Positions 45,893-53,804 of a stretch of 64,000 bases of DNA are shown here, piece by piece. The position numbers and the translations under genes are program-made. The stretch spans positions 46,813-110,812 of the forward strand of contig DASRWB010000017.1 of the NCBI GenBank assembly GCA_035654775.1, given 5' to 3'. Source of the DNA: HKST-UBA85 sp035654775. Lineage in GTDB: Bacteria; Bacteroidota; Bacteroidia; Flavobacteriales; Flavobacteriaceae. Position 1 is the first letter of the stretch. Every line of letters begins with the position of its first letter. The notes beneath the pieces are model-generated. The model did not search any database and was not told the DNA's origin. It saw only the letters and a list, made by a program, of their open reading frames with translations.

Positions 45893-45922
45893 CTAATGTA
45901 ACTAATAAATTTAAAAAATCAA
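45893..45922 (-). promoter_or_regulatory. promoter of attenuated tyr/phe operon
   Basis: TTG (45922-45920), a 19-base spacer, TACATTAG (45900-45893), one mismatch from TAnnTTTG. Predicted start is about 6 bases before the leader-peptide ATG at 45881, so the 5' leader would be very short. Confidence 0.55.
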
Positions 45923-46007
45923 TCTTTTTTTTACAATTTGAAATATAATCTTTTGGGAATGCGTTAAGATTTAAGTTAATCTGTATTTTTGAAAAAACAT
46001 AATCTCC

Positions 46008-46904
46008 ATGGCTATTGAAGTTATTGATATCAATAAAGTATACGGTACTCAAAAAGTGCTTAACCACATAAATTTTAAAATTAATAAACCTGGAGTAGTA
46101 GGTTTTCTTGGACCAAACGGTGCCGGAAAATCTACTTTAATGAAAATTTTAACCACGTATATAGAACCCACAAAAGGCAAAGCTACGGTAAATGGACATG
46201 ACATTTATACCGAAAAAGTACAAGTTCAAAAAAGTGTTGGCTATCTACCGGAGCACAATCCATTATATCTGGAAATGTATGTAAAAGAGTATTTGGCTTT
46301 TAACGCAGGCATCTACAACGTATCACCTACTAGAATCAATGAAGTAATTGCACTTACAGGTTTAGCTTCAGAAGCACACAAAAAAATAGAGCAACTTTCT
46401 AAAGGCTACCGACAACGTGTAGGTTTAGCCGTGGCATTATTACACAATCCTGAAGTTTTAATTCTGGATGAGCCTACAACAGGCTTGGATCCAAATCAGT
46501 TGGTAGACATCCGAAATCTGATAAAAACCCTTGGTAAAGAAAAAACGGTTTTTCTGTCCACACACATTATGCAAGAAGTAGAAGCCATGTGCGACCGCGT
46601 GATTATTATCAACAAAGGAACTATAGTTGCAGACAAATCGCTCAAGGAGCTACAAAACCAAAAGGAACAAATCGTTGTTGTTGAGTTTGATTATCGGGTT
46701 GAAGATGCTTTTTTAGTAAATCTACCGAAAGTAAAAAAGGTAACAAACACTCATGATTTTGTATATGAAATTACCTTCAATACCAGTGAAGATATGCGTT
46801 CTCATGTATTTGACTTTGCACACGACAATCAATTGAAAATTCTACAACTCAACCAAAAAAGTACCCGTTTAGAAACCCTTTTTTGGGAATTGACCCAAGA
46901 TTAA
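46008..46904 (+). CDS. gldA: gliding motility ABC transporter ATP-binding protein GldA
   Basis: ATPase of the GldA-GldF-GldG transporter, needed for gliding in some flavobacteria. 298 residues: Walker A GPNGAGKST, Q-loop VGYLPEHNPLY, signature LSKGYRQRVGLA, Walker B VLILDEPTTGLD and switch His in STHIMQEVEA. The C-terminal 75 residues form the usual accessory domain. gldF and gldG are not in the window. A TATTTTTG box at 45984-45991 is a candidate -7. Its end overlaps the converging DUF2807 gene by 4 bases. Confidence 0.9.
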   Translation: MAIEVIDINKVYGTQKVLNHINFKINKPGVVGFLGPNGAGKSTLMKILTTYIEPTKGKATVNGHDIYTEKVQVQKSVGYLPEHNPLYLEMYVKEYLAFNAGIYNVSPTRINEVIALTGLASEAHKKIEQLSKGYRQRVGLAVALLHNPEVLILDEPTTGLDPNQLVDIRNLIKTLGKEKTVFLSTHIMQEVEAMCDRVIIINKGTIVADKSLKELQNQKEQIVVVEFDYRVEDAFLVNLPKVKKVTNTHDFVYEITFNTSEDMRSHVFDFAHDNQLKILQLNQKSTRLETLFWELTQD

Positions 46905-47647
46905 TTAAAAATCACCTGTCCGGTGTAAAACTGTTCCACATCGAGAATCGGTGGTTGGTTTACCACTATTAAGTTTCCGGTGCCTCGAAGTTCTCCGTTC
47001 AATTCTTCTTGTGGATTTACTACCATATCATTACTGCCGCGATGAAAAACGGTTACTTTTTGAGCAATTAAGTTTTCGCCTTGAAAACGACCCGCACCGG
47101 AGTAAAATTCAACCGATAAATTTTCGGTTAGACCTGAAAAGTAAAACGAAGCTATGTTGTTTGAAACCACACGAATGTGTGAATTATTGAATTGCATATT
47201 AAAATCACCTACAGTAAAGCTTTCCGGATGATTGAAATCTTCACTCAGTAATGTAATGTTGTTGTATGTTAGTGTTCCGTCAGATGTTATTTCATGTTGA
47301 GTAGAACTTCTTATTTCAGTTAGGTTTGGCGCGGTAACATAGACTTTTGTTGCTGTATAGTGACGTACATAATTGCAGGTATTGTTGTCGGTTACTATCA
47401 GTTTGCCTGCTACTACTTCCACTTCCACATCGCTTATTAAGTTTTCACCGGTTTCAACAACAACTTGCGTTTGAGCTCCTTGTTTTACGATGAGTTGTAT
47501 ATTTCTATTAACTAGTATTTTCGTAAACTCAGGCACATCGATTTGTTGCTGCACTGTTGTTCCTCGCGTTTGGAAACAATCGGCTGCATCTTCACTATTG
47601 CAGTTGAAGCTTAAAATAATGAGCCATAAATAAAGGTGCTTTTTCAT
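46901..47647 (-). CDS. DUF2807 (head GIN domain) lipoprotein
   Basis: 248-residue lipoprotein (signal MKKHLYLWLIILSFNC). The rest is a right-handed beta-helix-like DUF2807 domain with short repeats (VPEFTKILVNRNIQLIVKQG, VYVTAPNLTEIRSS, INNSHIRVVSN-type strands), the auto-transporter adhesin-like head GIN family. Function is unknown; a surface location is likely. Two bases separate it from the upstream deacylase-like gene, so they form an operon. Confidence 0.85.
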   Translation of the reverse strand: MKKHLYLWLIILSFNCNSEDAADCFQTRGTTVQQQIDVPEFTKILVNRNIQLIVKQGAQTQVVVETGENLISDVEVEVVAGKLIVTDNNTCNYVRHYTATKVYVTAPNLTEIRSSTQHEITSDGTLTYNNITLLSEDFNHPESFTVGDFNMQFNNSHIRVVSNNIASFYFSGLTENLSVEFYSGAGRFQGENLIAQKVTVFHRGSNDMVVNPQEELNGELRGTGNLIVVNQPPILDVEQFYTGQVIFN

Positions 47648-47649
47648 AA

Positions 47650-48738
47650 TTACAGTCTTATCCCAATTCCAAATTCAACGGCTTCGGCCTTTGCCCCATG
47701 AGATTTCAGGGTTAATGCACCAAACCATTTTTGTCCAAAATATCTTTGTATTCCCACTCTGAAATAGGTTCTACCTTCAAAATCATAAGGGTAATATACA
47801 TAGTATCCTAATTGTGTAACGACAGATAGTGTATTGACAAACAATTCGTGTCCGGCAAAAACACCTGCGCGTTTATAGTCGGCATTTTGGTTTGTACTTT
47901 CTTCAGGAAAAGCCACGGCTTGGTAATAGATTAATTCTTTTAAAAAATTAGAGAAAAAAACTTCCGTGCCCAACTGAAATGCACTTTTAGCATTAATCCG
48001 TTTATCGGCATATACACTGAAAATATAAAACGGATATTGACCGCTGCCAATGACATCACTTTGGTTAATTCCTGTTCTGAAAACCAAATTGTACTTTATA
48101 GGTTCGGTGACTTTTTCTTCGGGCAAATCAAAAATATATTTCGGATTTTCTTCTTCCAGATTATATACAATGCCTAAATTTAAAGTAATAGAGTTCACAC
48201 TAGTATTGGGTGCTTTTACGTTGGCATTAGAATAATGCAGTAAACTAAAACCCGCTTGAATACCAAAATTATCTATTATGCGTTCTTTTTTATAATTGAG
48301 CATGACATAGGTACTGCTCATTATACGGCTGCCAAAGGCTATATTTTTATGGTTTGTGATTTTGTGATACGGATTACTGGTAATGGCTAATCCTTGTCCG
48401 ATTCGAAACATTAAATGTCTTTTTAAAAAGTAAAAATTGTAATGCCCATAAACCGAAAAATTATTGCCCAAAGCGTTGTTTTTCAGGTTTTGATAAGCCA
48501 ACGAAAAGCCGTAATCCGGATAGTTATAACGCTGTTGCCACTGCTGTTCTCCAAAAGTTTTTTTGTTCCAGCTTAAAATAAAACCTTCCGGATGACCGGT
48601 TATTAAATGTAAAATATCATTATTGTGCAGTGCAATGTTTCCTTTAAAGTAGTTTACATCCAGCGTGGCATTCACTTGTTGCTCTTGTGAATACAGATGT
48701 AATGAAACCAGAAAAAGACAACTAAATAGTTTCTGCAT
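47650..48738 (-). CDS. acyloxyacyl hydrolase / lipid A deacylase PagL-like barrel
   Basis: 362 residues with a signal peptide (1-18) and a beta-rich body. The segment GFSLLHYSNANVKAPNTSVNSI matches the PagL catalytic region, where the His and Ser of HxSN form the active site (family segment around residues 165-187). The terminus FGIGIRL is barrel-like. PagL removes the 3-O acyl chain of lipid A; the protein is longer than PagL (about 150-190 residues), as in Bacteroidota members. Activity not proven. Confidence 0.75.
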   Translation of the reverse strand: MQKLFSCLFLVSLHLYSQEQQVNATLDVNYFKGNIALHNNDILHLITGHPEGFILSWNKKTFGEQQWQQRYNYPDYGFSLAYQNLKNNALGNNFSVYGHYNFYFLKRHLMFRIGQGLAITSNPYHKITNHKNIAFGSRIMSSTYVMLNYKKERIIDNFGIQAGFSLLHYSNANVKAPNTSVNSITLNLGIVYNLEEENPKYIFDLPEEKVTEPIKYNLVFRTGINQSDVIGSGQYPFYIFSVYADKRINAKSAFQLGTEVFFSNFLKELIYYQAVAFPEESTNQNADYKRAGVFAGHELFVNTLSVVTQLGYYVYYPYDFEGRTYFRVGIQRYFGQKWFGALTLKSHGAKAEAVEFGIGIRL

Positions 48739-48782
48739 GCTTTACTTTAATGGAACAAAAGTAGCAGAATAATTGTAATTAC

Positions 48783-48884
48783 CTACATACCTAAAAAATA
48801 GGCTACAAATAAAGCAAAAAGAGTCAACCCAAAAAGCTGCAAAAAAAACTTTACTTCTGATTTGTGTTTTTTTACCCGGTTCAT
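48783..48884 (-). CDS. 33-residue single-pass membrane peptide
   Basis: ATG at 48884, stop at 48783. A positively charged start (MNRVKKHKSEVK) is followed by one hydrophobic segment (FFLQLFGLTLFALFVAYFLG) and ends at Met. Typical build of a small inner-membrane protein, N-in. It is 44 bases upstream of the PagL-like gene on the same strand. Composition and clean boundaries support coding; function unknown. Confidence 0.6.
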   Translation of the reverse strand: MNRVKKHKSEVKFFLQLFGLTLFALFVAYFLGM

Positions 48885-49118
48885 TGGAGTTTGATTTTAT
48901 ATTTTCAAAGCAAAAATGCTTCTTTTGGGTTGATGTCAGGTTAATTTAAATTTATAAAAAGGTTAATCTTTCTATACAAAAAAAGGATTATTTGAACAGG
49001 AATACTTTCATTCTTAAATTTAACTTTATACATTTGTTCAATTGATAAAATAAAGCAAAAAAACAGAGTCTTTCAATCTGTTGTAAAACCTTATATTTTT
49101 CTTAATAAACCTTAGCTT
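48885..49118. other. A+T-rich gap before metK
   Basis: No gene seen. It holds two short inverted repeats: AAGCA/TGCTT near 48908 and ACAGA/TCTGT near 49066-49081. A TATTTTTC box lies at about 49095 close to metK, but there is no SAM-riboswitch core that I can recognise. Confidence 0.4.
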
Positions 49119-50408
49119 ATGCCATATCTTTTTACTTCAGAAAGTGTCTCAGAAGGACATCCGGATAAAATAGCCGACCAAATTTCGGACGAATTAATCG
49201 ATAATTTTTTAGCTTTTGACAAAGATTCAAAAGTAGCCTGCGAAACCTTGGTAACCACAGGTCAAGTAGTGCTTGCCGGTGAAGTAAAATCTAAAGCTTA
49301 TCTCGATGTTCAGGACATAGCGCGAAGAGTTATAAAACGCATCGGCTACACCAAAAGCGAATACATGTTTGAAGCAAACAGCTGCGGAGTACTTAGCGCC
49401 ATTCACGAGCAAAGTCCGGATATAAACCAAGGTGTCGACAAACCCAATAAAGAAGATCAAGGTGCCGGAGATCAAGGCATGATGTTTGGCTATGCTACGA
49501 ACGAAACCGAAAACTACATGCCGCTGGCATTGGATCTTTCGCATAAAATTTTAATTGAACTAGCCGCTTTACGCAGAGAAAACAAAGAAATCACCTATTT
49601 ACGCCCGGATTCAAAAAGTCAGGTGACAATAGAGTATTCTGATGACAACAAGCCACAGCGAATAGCTGCTATTGTAATCTCTACACAGCATGACGATTTT
49701 ATAAAACCAGTTTCTACATCCAAAGAAGACAAAGAAGCAGCAAACAACAAAATGCTGAACCTAATTGAAAATGACTTAAAAACCATTTTAATTCCGCGAG
49801 TAAAAGAAAAATACCCAAAATATGCACCTCTTTTTGATGATAATATCACCTATCATATCAATCCCACCGGTGTTTTTGTTATTGGCGGACCACACGGAGA
49901 TACCGGTCTGACAGGTCGAAAAATTATTGTTGATACCTACGGCGGGAAAGGTGCACATGGCGGCGGTGCATTTAGTGGAAAAGACCCTAGTAAAGTAGAC
50001 CGAAGTGCCGCTTATGCCACCCGACATATTGCTAAAAACCTGGTAGCAGCCGGCGTTTGCGATGAAGTGCTGGTTCAGGTAAGTTATGCCATAGGCAAAT
50101 CAGAGCCAACTTCAATAAATATTCAAACCTTTGGCACGGCAAAAGTAGCTATGAAAGACAGTGAAATTGGAAAAATGGTGGAGGATTTGTTTGATATGCG
50201 TCCGTATGCCATTGAAAATAGACTGAAACTCAGAAACCCAATATACAGCGAAACCGCCGCTTATGGGCATATGGGTAGAGCTTATGAGTTAAAAACCAAG
50301 ACCTTCGAATCGCCTGACGGACAAGTGGTAACTCTAGATGTTGAACTGTTTACCTGGGAAAAATTAGATTATGTAGATAAGATAAAGGCCGCATTTCGTA
50401 TAAACTAG
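49119..50408 (+). CDS. metK: S-adenosylmethionine synthetase
   Basis: Makes SAM from methionine and ATP. 429 residues with TSESVSEGHPDKIADQISD, GAGDQGMMFGYA, and GGGAFSGKDPSKVDRSAAY. A run of extra residues around 168-195 (DDNKPQRIAAIVISTQHDD) and an extended C-terminus make it longer than the 384-residue E. coli enzyme, normal for Bacteroidota. Supplies SAM to several enzymes encoded in the window (miaB, rlmN, queA). Confidence 0.98.
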   Translation: MPYLFTSESVSEGHPDKIADQISDELIDNFLAFDKDSKVACETLVTTGQVVLAGEVKSKAYLDVQDIARRVIKRIGYTKSEYMFEANSCGVLSAIHEQSPDINQGVDKPNKEDQGAGDQGMMFGYATNETENYMPLALDLSHKILIELAALRRENKEITYLRPDSKSQVTIEYSDDNKPQRIAAIVISTQHDDFIKPVSTSKEDKEAANNKMLNLIENDLKTILIPRVKEKYPKYAPLFDDNITYHINPTGVFVIGGPHGDTGLTGRKIIVDTYGGKGAHGGGAFSGKDPSKVDRSAAYATRHIAKNLVAAGVCDEVLVQVSYAIGKSEPTSINIQTFGTAKVAMKDSEIGKMVEDLFDMRPYAIENRLKLRNPIYSETAAYGHMGRAYELKTKTFESPDGQVVTLDVELFTWEKLDYVDKIKAAFRIN

Positions 50409-50474
50409 CCTATTTTCTTTTGATACTTTGATAAAAAATAGTATTTTATGTAAAATCTTAAAATACAATCTAAC

Positions 50475-50612
50475 ATGGGAAAAGGAGATAAAAAAACACG
50501 CAGAGGTAAAATTTTTAGTGGCAGTTACGGTGTTTTAAGACCTAAAATAAAAAAACGTACCACACCGGAAGCCAAAATAAGTGTTTCTAAAAAAGCGAAA
50601 GCGAAAAAATAA
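50475..50612 (+). CDS. 30S ribosomal protein THX
   Basis: 45-residue basic protein starting MGKGDKKTRRGKIFSGSYG, with a Lys/Ala-rich tail. The GKGDKKTxRGKIFxGSYG signature defines the THX family, which stabilises the head of the small ribosomal subunit. It starts at ATG 50475, 66 bases after metK on the same strand, and ends one base before the converging yaaA. Confidence 0.9.
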   Translation: MGKGDKKTRRGKIFSGSYGVLRPKIKKRTTPEAKISVSKKAKAKK

Positions 50613-50613
50613 T

Positions 50614-51372
50614 TTACCGTATAAATACCAGCTCAGTTTCGTCGGACATCGCTTCACTAAAGCTATAACTTTCGTAGTTAAATCCTTTTAAATCTTGTAT
50701 TGTTTTCGCTTCAGTATCTATGATGTAACGCGACATGTAGCCTCGTGCCAATTTGGCAAAGGTCATAATGGTTTTGTACTCTCCGTTTTTAAAATCTTTG
50801 AATGAAGCAGTAATTACAGGCACTTTAAGCACTTTAGTATCAATAGCTTTAAAATATTCATTGCTGGCTAGGTTAAGCAAAAAATCATCTTCTTTTAATT
50901 CATCGTTCAATGTTTGAGTTATTTTCTTTTTCCAGAATTCATAAAGGTTTTTATTTTTTCCTACCGGAAATTTTGTACCCATTTCTAGGCGGTAAGGTTG
51001 TATTAAATCTAAGGGCTTTAACAAGCCATAAAGTCCGGAAATAATTCGCACGGTGTCCTGAACATATTCCATTTTTTCAACTTCTATAGAATATGCATCA
51101 AGCCCTCTATATACATCACCGGAAAAGGCATAAATTGCCGGTCTTGCATTCTTTTCGGTAAAAGGCAAACTCCACTCTTGATTGCGTTCGTAGTTTAACT
51201 GCCCTAAATCTGCCGAAATATTCATAAGTTTTGACAAGCTTTTAGCCGATTTTTTTTTAAGTAGTTTGTTTAGGCGTTCGGCTTCTGCCAAAAAGTAAGC
51301 TTCGGTATAATTCGAGATGGGTAGTTTACTTTCAAAGTCCAGAGATTTTGCCGGAGACAGTACGAGTTTCAT
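50614..51372 (-). CDS. yaaA: peroxide stress protein YaaA (DUF328)
   Basis: 252 residues with the family start LVLSPAKSLDFES and the core FSGDVYRGLDAYSIE, ISGLYGLLKPLDLIQPYRLEM and NLASNEYFKAI. YaaA limits free iron and DNA damage under peroxide in E. coli. Separate from its minus-strand neighbour by 77 bases. Confidence 0.95.
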   Translation of the reverse strand: MKLVLSPAKSLDFESKLPISNYTEAYFLAEAERLNKLLKKKSAKSLSKLMNISADLGQLNYERNQEWSLPFTEKNARPAIYAFSGDVYRGLDAYSIEVEKMEYVQDTVRIISGLYGLLKPLDLIQPYRLEMGTKFPVGKNKNLYEFWKKKITQTLNDELKEDDFLLNLASNEYFKAIDTKVLKVPVITASFKDFKNGEYKTIMTFAKLARGYMSRYIIDTEAKTIQDLKGFNYESYSFSEAMSDETELVFIR

Positions 51373-51449
51373 ATATCTTATTAGATTTAATTTGTGGTAA
51401 AGTTAATGCTTAAAGAGCTTTTTATCAAGTATTCGTTTCAGCTTCTTCT

Positions 51450-53513
51450 TTATGCTTTAATTGGAAACGCAATTTCGGGAATGGCTTCTATGAGATTTAA
51501 ATTGACCAAACCTTGAAAAACTTCTTTAAACTGAACGGGAAGCATTGAAATATCTATGTGTTTATTTTTCAAATTTTCCTGAAAAAACTCAAGGCTTTCA
51601 TTATCGGTAAATTCTACCAAGTATTCATTTTCCATTCCTGTAAAAAGGTAGCTGTTCCTGATTGAAGTTAGGGTATATTCCGGATTGAAAAAATAATATT
51701 TAGTCGGTTTGAATTTTAGTTTGTTTAGTAATTTAAGTACCTTGTAAAACATTTGTTGGTGAGAAACTTTATTGAGACACACGCGATCTTTACAATTAAT
51801 AATCACATTGTAATTACACTTTAGATTACAATTTCCTCTTTTTCCCCAAATGAGTTCGGTGTGGTCAGAAAATGCACCCCAAGAACCCGGACCGGTCGGG
51901 CCATAAATAGTTGCTATGGGAATATTAAATGCTGCCGCTAAATGGGTAATTCCGGCATCATTCCCTACGTGAAAAAGTGCACCCGAAACTGCCTGTGCCA
52001 CATCGTCAATATCTCCATCAACAAGAGTATAGTTTTTCAGTTCAAGGTGTGGCGTGATATCGGGATCGTCTGGACCTTTGATAATTTTGATACCTAACTG
52101 CGGGTAATAATCGTGGATTAATTTTACCAATTGAGCAAAATAGGATGCAGGCCACGCCTTAAGCAAAAAACCTGCTCCGGGATGTATGGTATAGTATGGA
52201 TTTTTGGTTTGGGTTTGTTTTTCAAAATATGGGTATCTGGAGTTTTCATTTGAAATTAGAGGATGTAATCTTGAAACACCATCTATATAATGGCGGATAG
52301 CGTGTTGTTTAACTTTTTTGGAAGTGATGTAACTTAAATGATGATTCACTTCGGAGAATTTTGGATAATTCCCTAATTCTATGACCTTATCATAATGGGA
52401 TGTTTCTACTTCGTTTTCACTAATTACGTTTATTTCTTTTAAGTGTGTTTTAAAAAAATGTACCAATCGGGGATGCAAGGCATACGTTAAGCTTTCGGAC
52501 ACTTCCTTGAGTTTGTATACCGCAGGAATAGTAAAAAAAATATCCCCTAATCCGCCATAATTTTTTCGTACCAAAACCCGTTTAAATTTAGGTATGTTCG
52601 TTGCTTTTTTAGTATTTGCCAGTGCCGTAAAATGCGTCCATAAATTGCTGATGGTAGCGCCAATTTCTTTTATAGCTTTGGCTTTATGGTTTGGATAAAA
52701 ATCGAAAGACCACGTACCTACTCTATCGTTAGTTATCAACTCACAATCTGACAAAAACGCTTCAGCAGCCAATCGCCCAGAAGGTTCCGGCCATACCGGT
52801 TTAATGATGATGGTTTTTGTTTGGCCTAAAATTTTGAGCACTTCTTCATTGGTTACAGGCGCTTTAAATTTTATATTTTCCGGAAGTGTTCTCTGTAGTT
52901 TATTCTCTCCGTATACAACAAATTTCTTATCGGGATGAGCCAAGGCATAGTCTACGTAGGCATGTCCGCCTTTCAGGTAGTTTAGCTCTCCAAAAAAAGG
53001 AATTTCTTCTTTTTTCTTTTTTTGAATTTGAAGTTTATCCACTTCTACCGTTGGGCAGGCTATATGCCCATTTACAATGGCTTCTCCATAAAACCTGTAA
53101 TGGTCCTGATAATGCTTGGGTGACTGAAAAACATTGAGCTTTGCATTCGCAAATATATTTCTGTAGAGGTGAAACTTTTCGGAATTACAACAATTTTTTA
53201 TTCCGGTATCTACCGTGCATAAAATATTTCTTCTAATGCAAAAATTATAATCAAATTCAATTTTTACATAGGCTATTTTATATTGAAGGATATATTGTAA
53301 TACTTGAATCTCAAATTTGCATCGTGATGTACTGCTTAGAATTACTAAGTCGGCTTTTTGTATTTTTTGCTTTACTTGCTCAAGGTCGAGAAGTAAATCT
53401 ACTTCCGAGGTAAAACCCAAGGCTTTGCCTTTTGCTAGAAGTTGGGTTAAAGTTAGCTCGGCACCTCGTTTTAGGGAGATGTTGGTGTCATGTAAAAATA
53501 AAATGTTTTTCAA
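51450..53513 (-). CDS. double glycosyltransferase (GT-B plus GT9) with extra C-terminal domain
   Basis: 687 residues in three parts. Residues 1-300: a GT-B-like glycosyltransferase (KNILFLHDTN, YVDYALAHPDKKFVVYG, VWPEPSGRLAAEAFLSDCEL) with an unusual Cys-rich stretch (91-110). Residues 311-600: a GT9 heptosyltransferase-type domain (RVLVRKNYGGLGDIFFTIPA, IHPGAGFLLKAWP at 443-455, VGNDAGITHLAAAF at 516-529). Residues about 605-687: a tail not explained by GT9, strand-rich then helical, ending FKEVFQGLVNLNLIEAI, weakly reminiscent of PqqD-like peptide-recognition domains. It starts 18 bases after the GYYDD-repeat gene, so the pair is likely cotranscribed. Acceptor unknown. Confidence 0.8.
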   Translation of the reverse strand: MKNILFLHDTNISLKRGAELTLTQLLAKGKALGFTSEVDLLLDLEQVKQKIQKADLVILSSTSRCKFEIQVLQYILQYKIAYVKIEFDYNFCIRRNILCTVDTGIKNCCNSEKFHLYRNIFANAKLNVFQSPKHYQDHYRFYGEAIVNGHIACPTVEVDKLQIQKKKKEEIPFFGELNYLKGGHAYVDYALAHPDKKFVVYGENKLQRTLPENIKFKAPVTNEEVLKILGQTKTIIIKPVWPEPSGRLAAEAFLSDCELITNDRVGTWSFDFYPNHKAKAIKEIGATISNLWTHFTALANTKKATNIPKFKRVLVRKNYGGLGDIFFTIPAVYKLKEVSESLTYALHPRLVHFFKTHLKEINVISENEVETSHYDKVIELGNYPKFSEVNHHLSYITSKKVKQHAIRHYIDGVSRLHPLISNENSRYPYFEKQTQTKNPYYTIHPGAGFLLKAWPASYFAQLVKLIHDYYPQLGIKIIKGPDDPDITPHLELKNYTLVDGDIDDVAQAVSGALFHVGNDAGITHLAAAFNIPIATIYGPTGPGSWGAFSDHTELIWGKRGNCNLKCNYNVIINCKDRVCLNKVSHQQMFYKVLKLLNKLKFKPTKYYFFNPEYTLTSIRNSYLFTGMENEYLVEFTDNESLEFFQENLKNKHIDISMLPVQFKEVFQGLVNLNLIEAIPEIAFPIKA

Positions 53514-53531
53514 ACGCTAAACCTCATAGAA

Positions 53532-53744
53532 TCAATCATCGTAGTAACCATCATCATAATAGCCATCATCATAATAGCCATCGTCATAATAACCATCATC
53601 ATAGTAGCCGTCATCGTAGTAACCATCGTCAAAAAACCCATCATCATCGCTGGCACAAGAATTCGCAGACAGTCCAACAATTGAAGCTGCGGCTGTTATT
53701 AATAATGTTTGGCCTGTTTTTTTTAAAAAATTTCTTCTGTTCAT
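53532..53744 (-). CDS. small Tat-type exported protein with GYYDD repeats
   Basis: 70 residues starting at ATG 53744. The N-terminus MNRRNFLKKTGQTLLITAAA has the twin-arginine pattern RRxFLK and a hydrophobic core, ending LSANSC, a possible lipobox. The mature part is CASDDD, one GFFDD and six GYYDD units, giving 12 tyrosines and two phenylalanines with only acidic partners. The frame is open 18 codons further to 53798, but those residues do not form a signal. Sits 18 bases before the double glycosyltransferase. No family recognised; a repeat substrate for that enzyme is one idea. Confidence 0.7.
   Translation of the reverse strand: MNRRNFLKKTGQTLLITAAASIVGLSANSCASDDDGFFDDGYYDDGYYDDGYYDDGYYDDGYYDDGYYDD
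53535..53639 (-). repeat. seven 15-bp units coding for GxxDD
   Basis: Seven contiguous 15-base units: six code for GYYDD and the seventh (53625-53639) for GFFDD. Units differ at synonymous third positions (gat/gac, tat/tac, ggc/ggt), so the amino-acid repeat seems kept by selection, not by a recent duplication alone. Confidence 0.85.
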
Positions 53745-53804
53745 GCCCTTGCTGTTTAAGTAAACTAAATGTACATTTTTTTTTCTGAGAAGTAACAATA
53801 GTTT

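Noticed and set aside
48885..49118. SAM riboswitch upstream of metK
   Set aside because: No recognisable SAM-I or SAM-II core, and the two hairpins are short and A+T-rich.
53745..53798. Extended start of the GYYDD protein at 53798
   Set aside because: The extra residues (MLLLRKKNVHLVYLN...) do not join to a signal peptide, while ATG 53744 gives a perfect Tat-type start.
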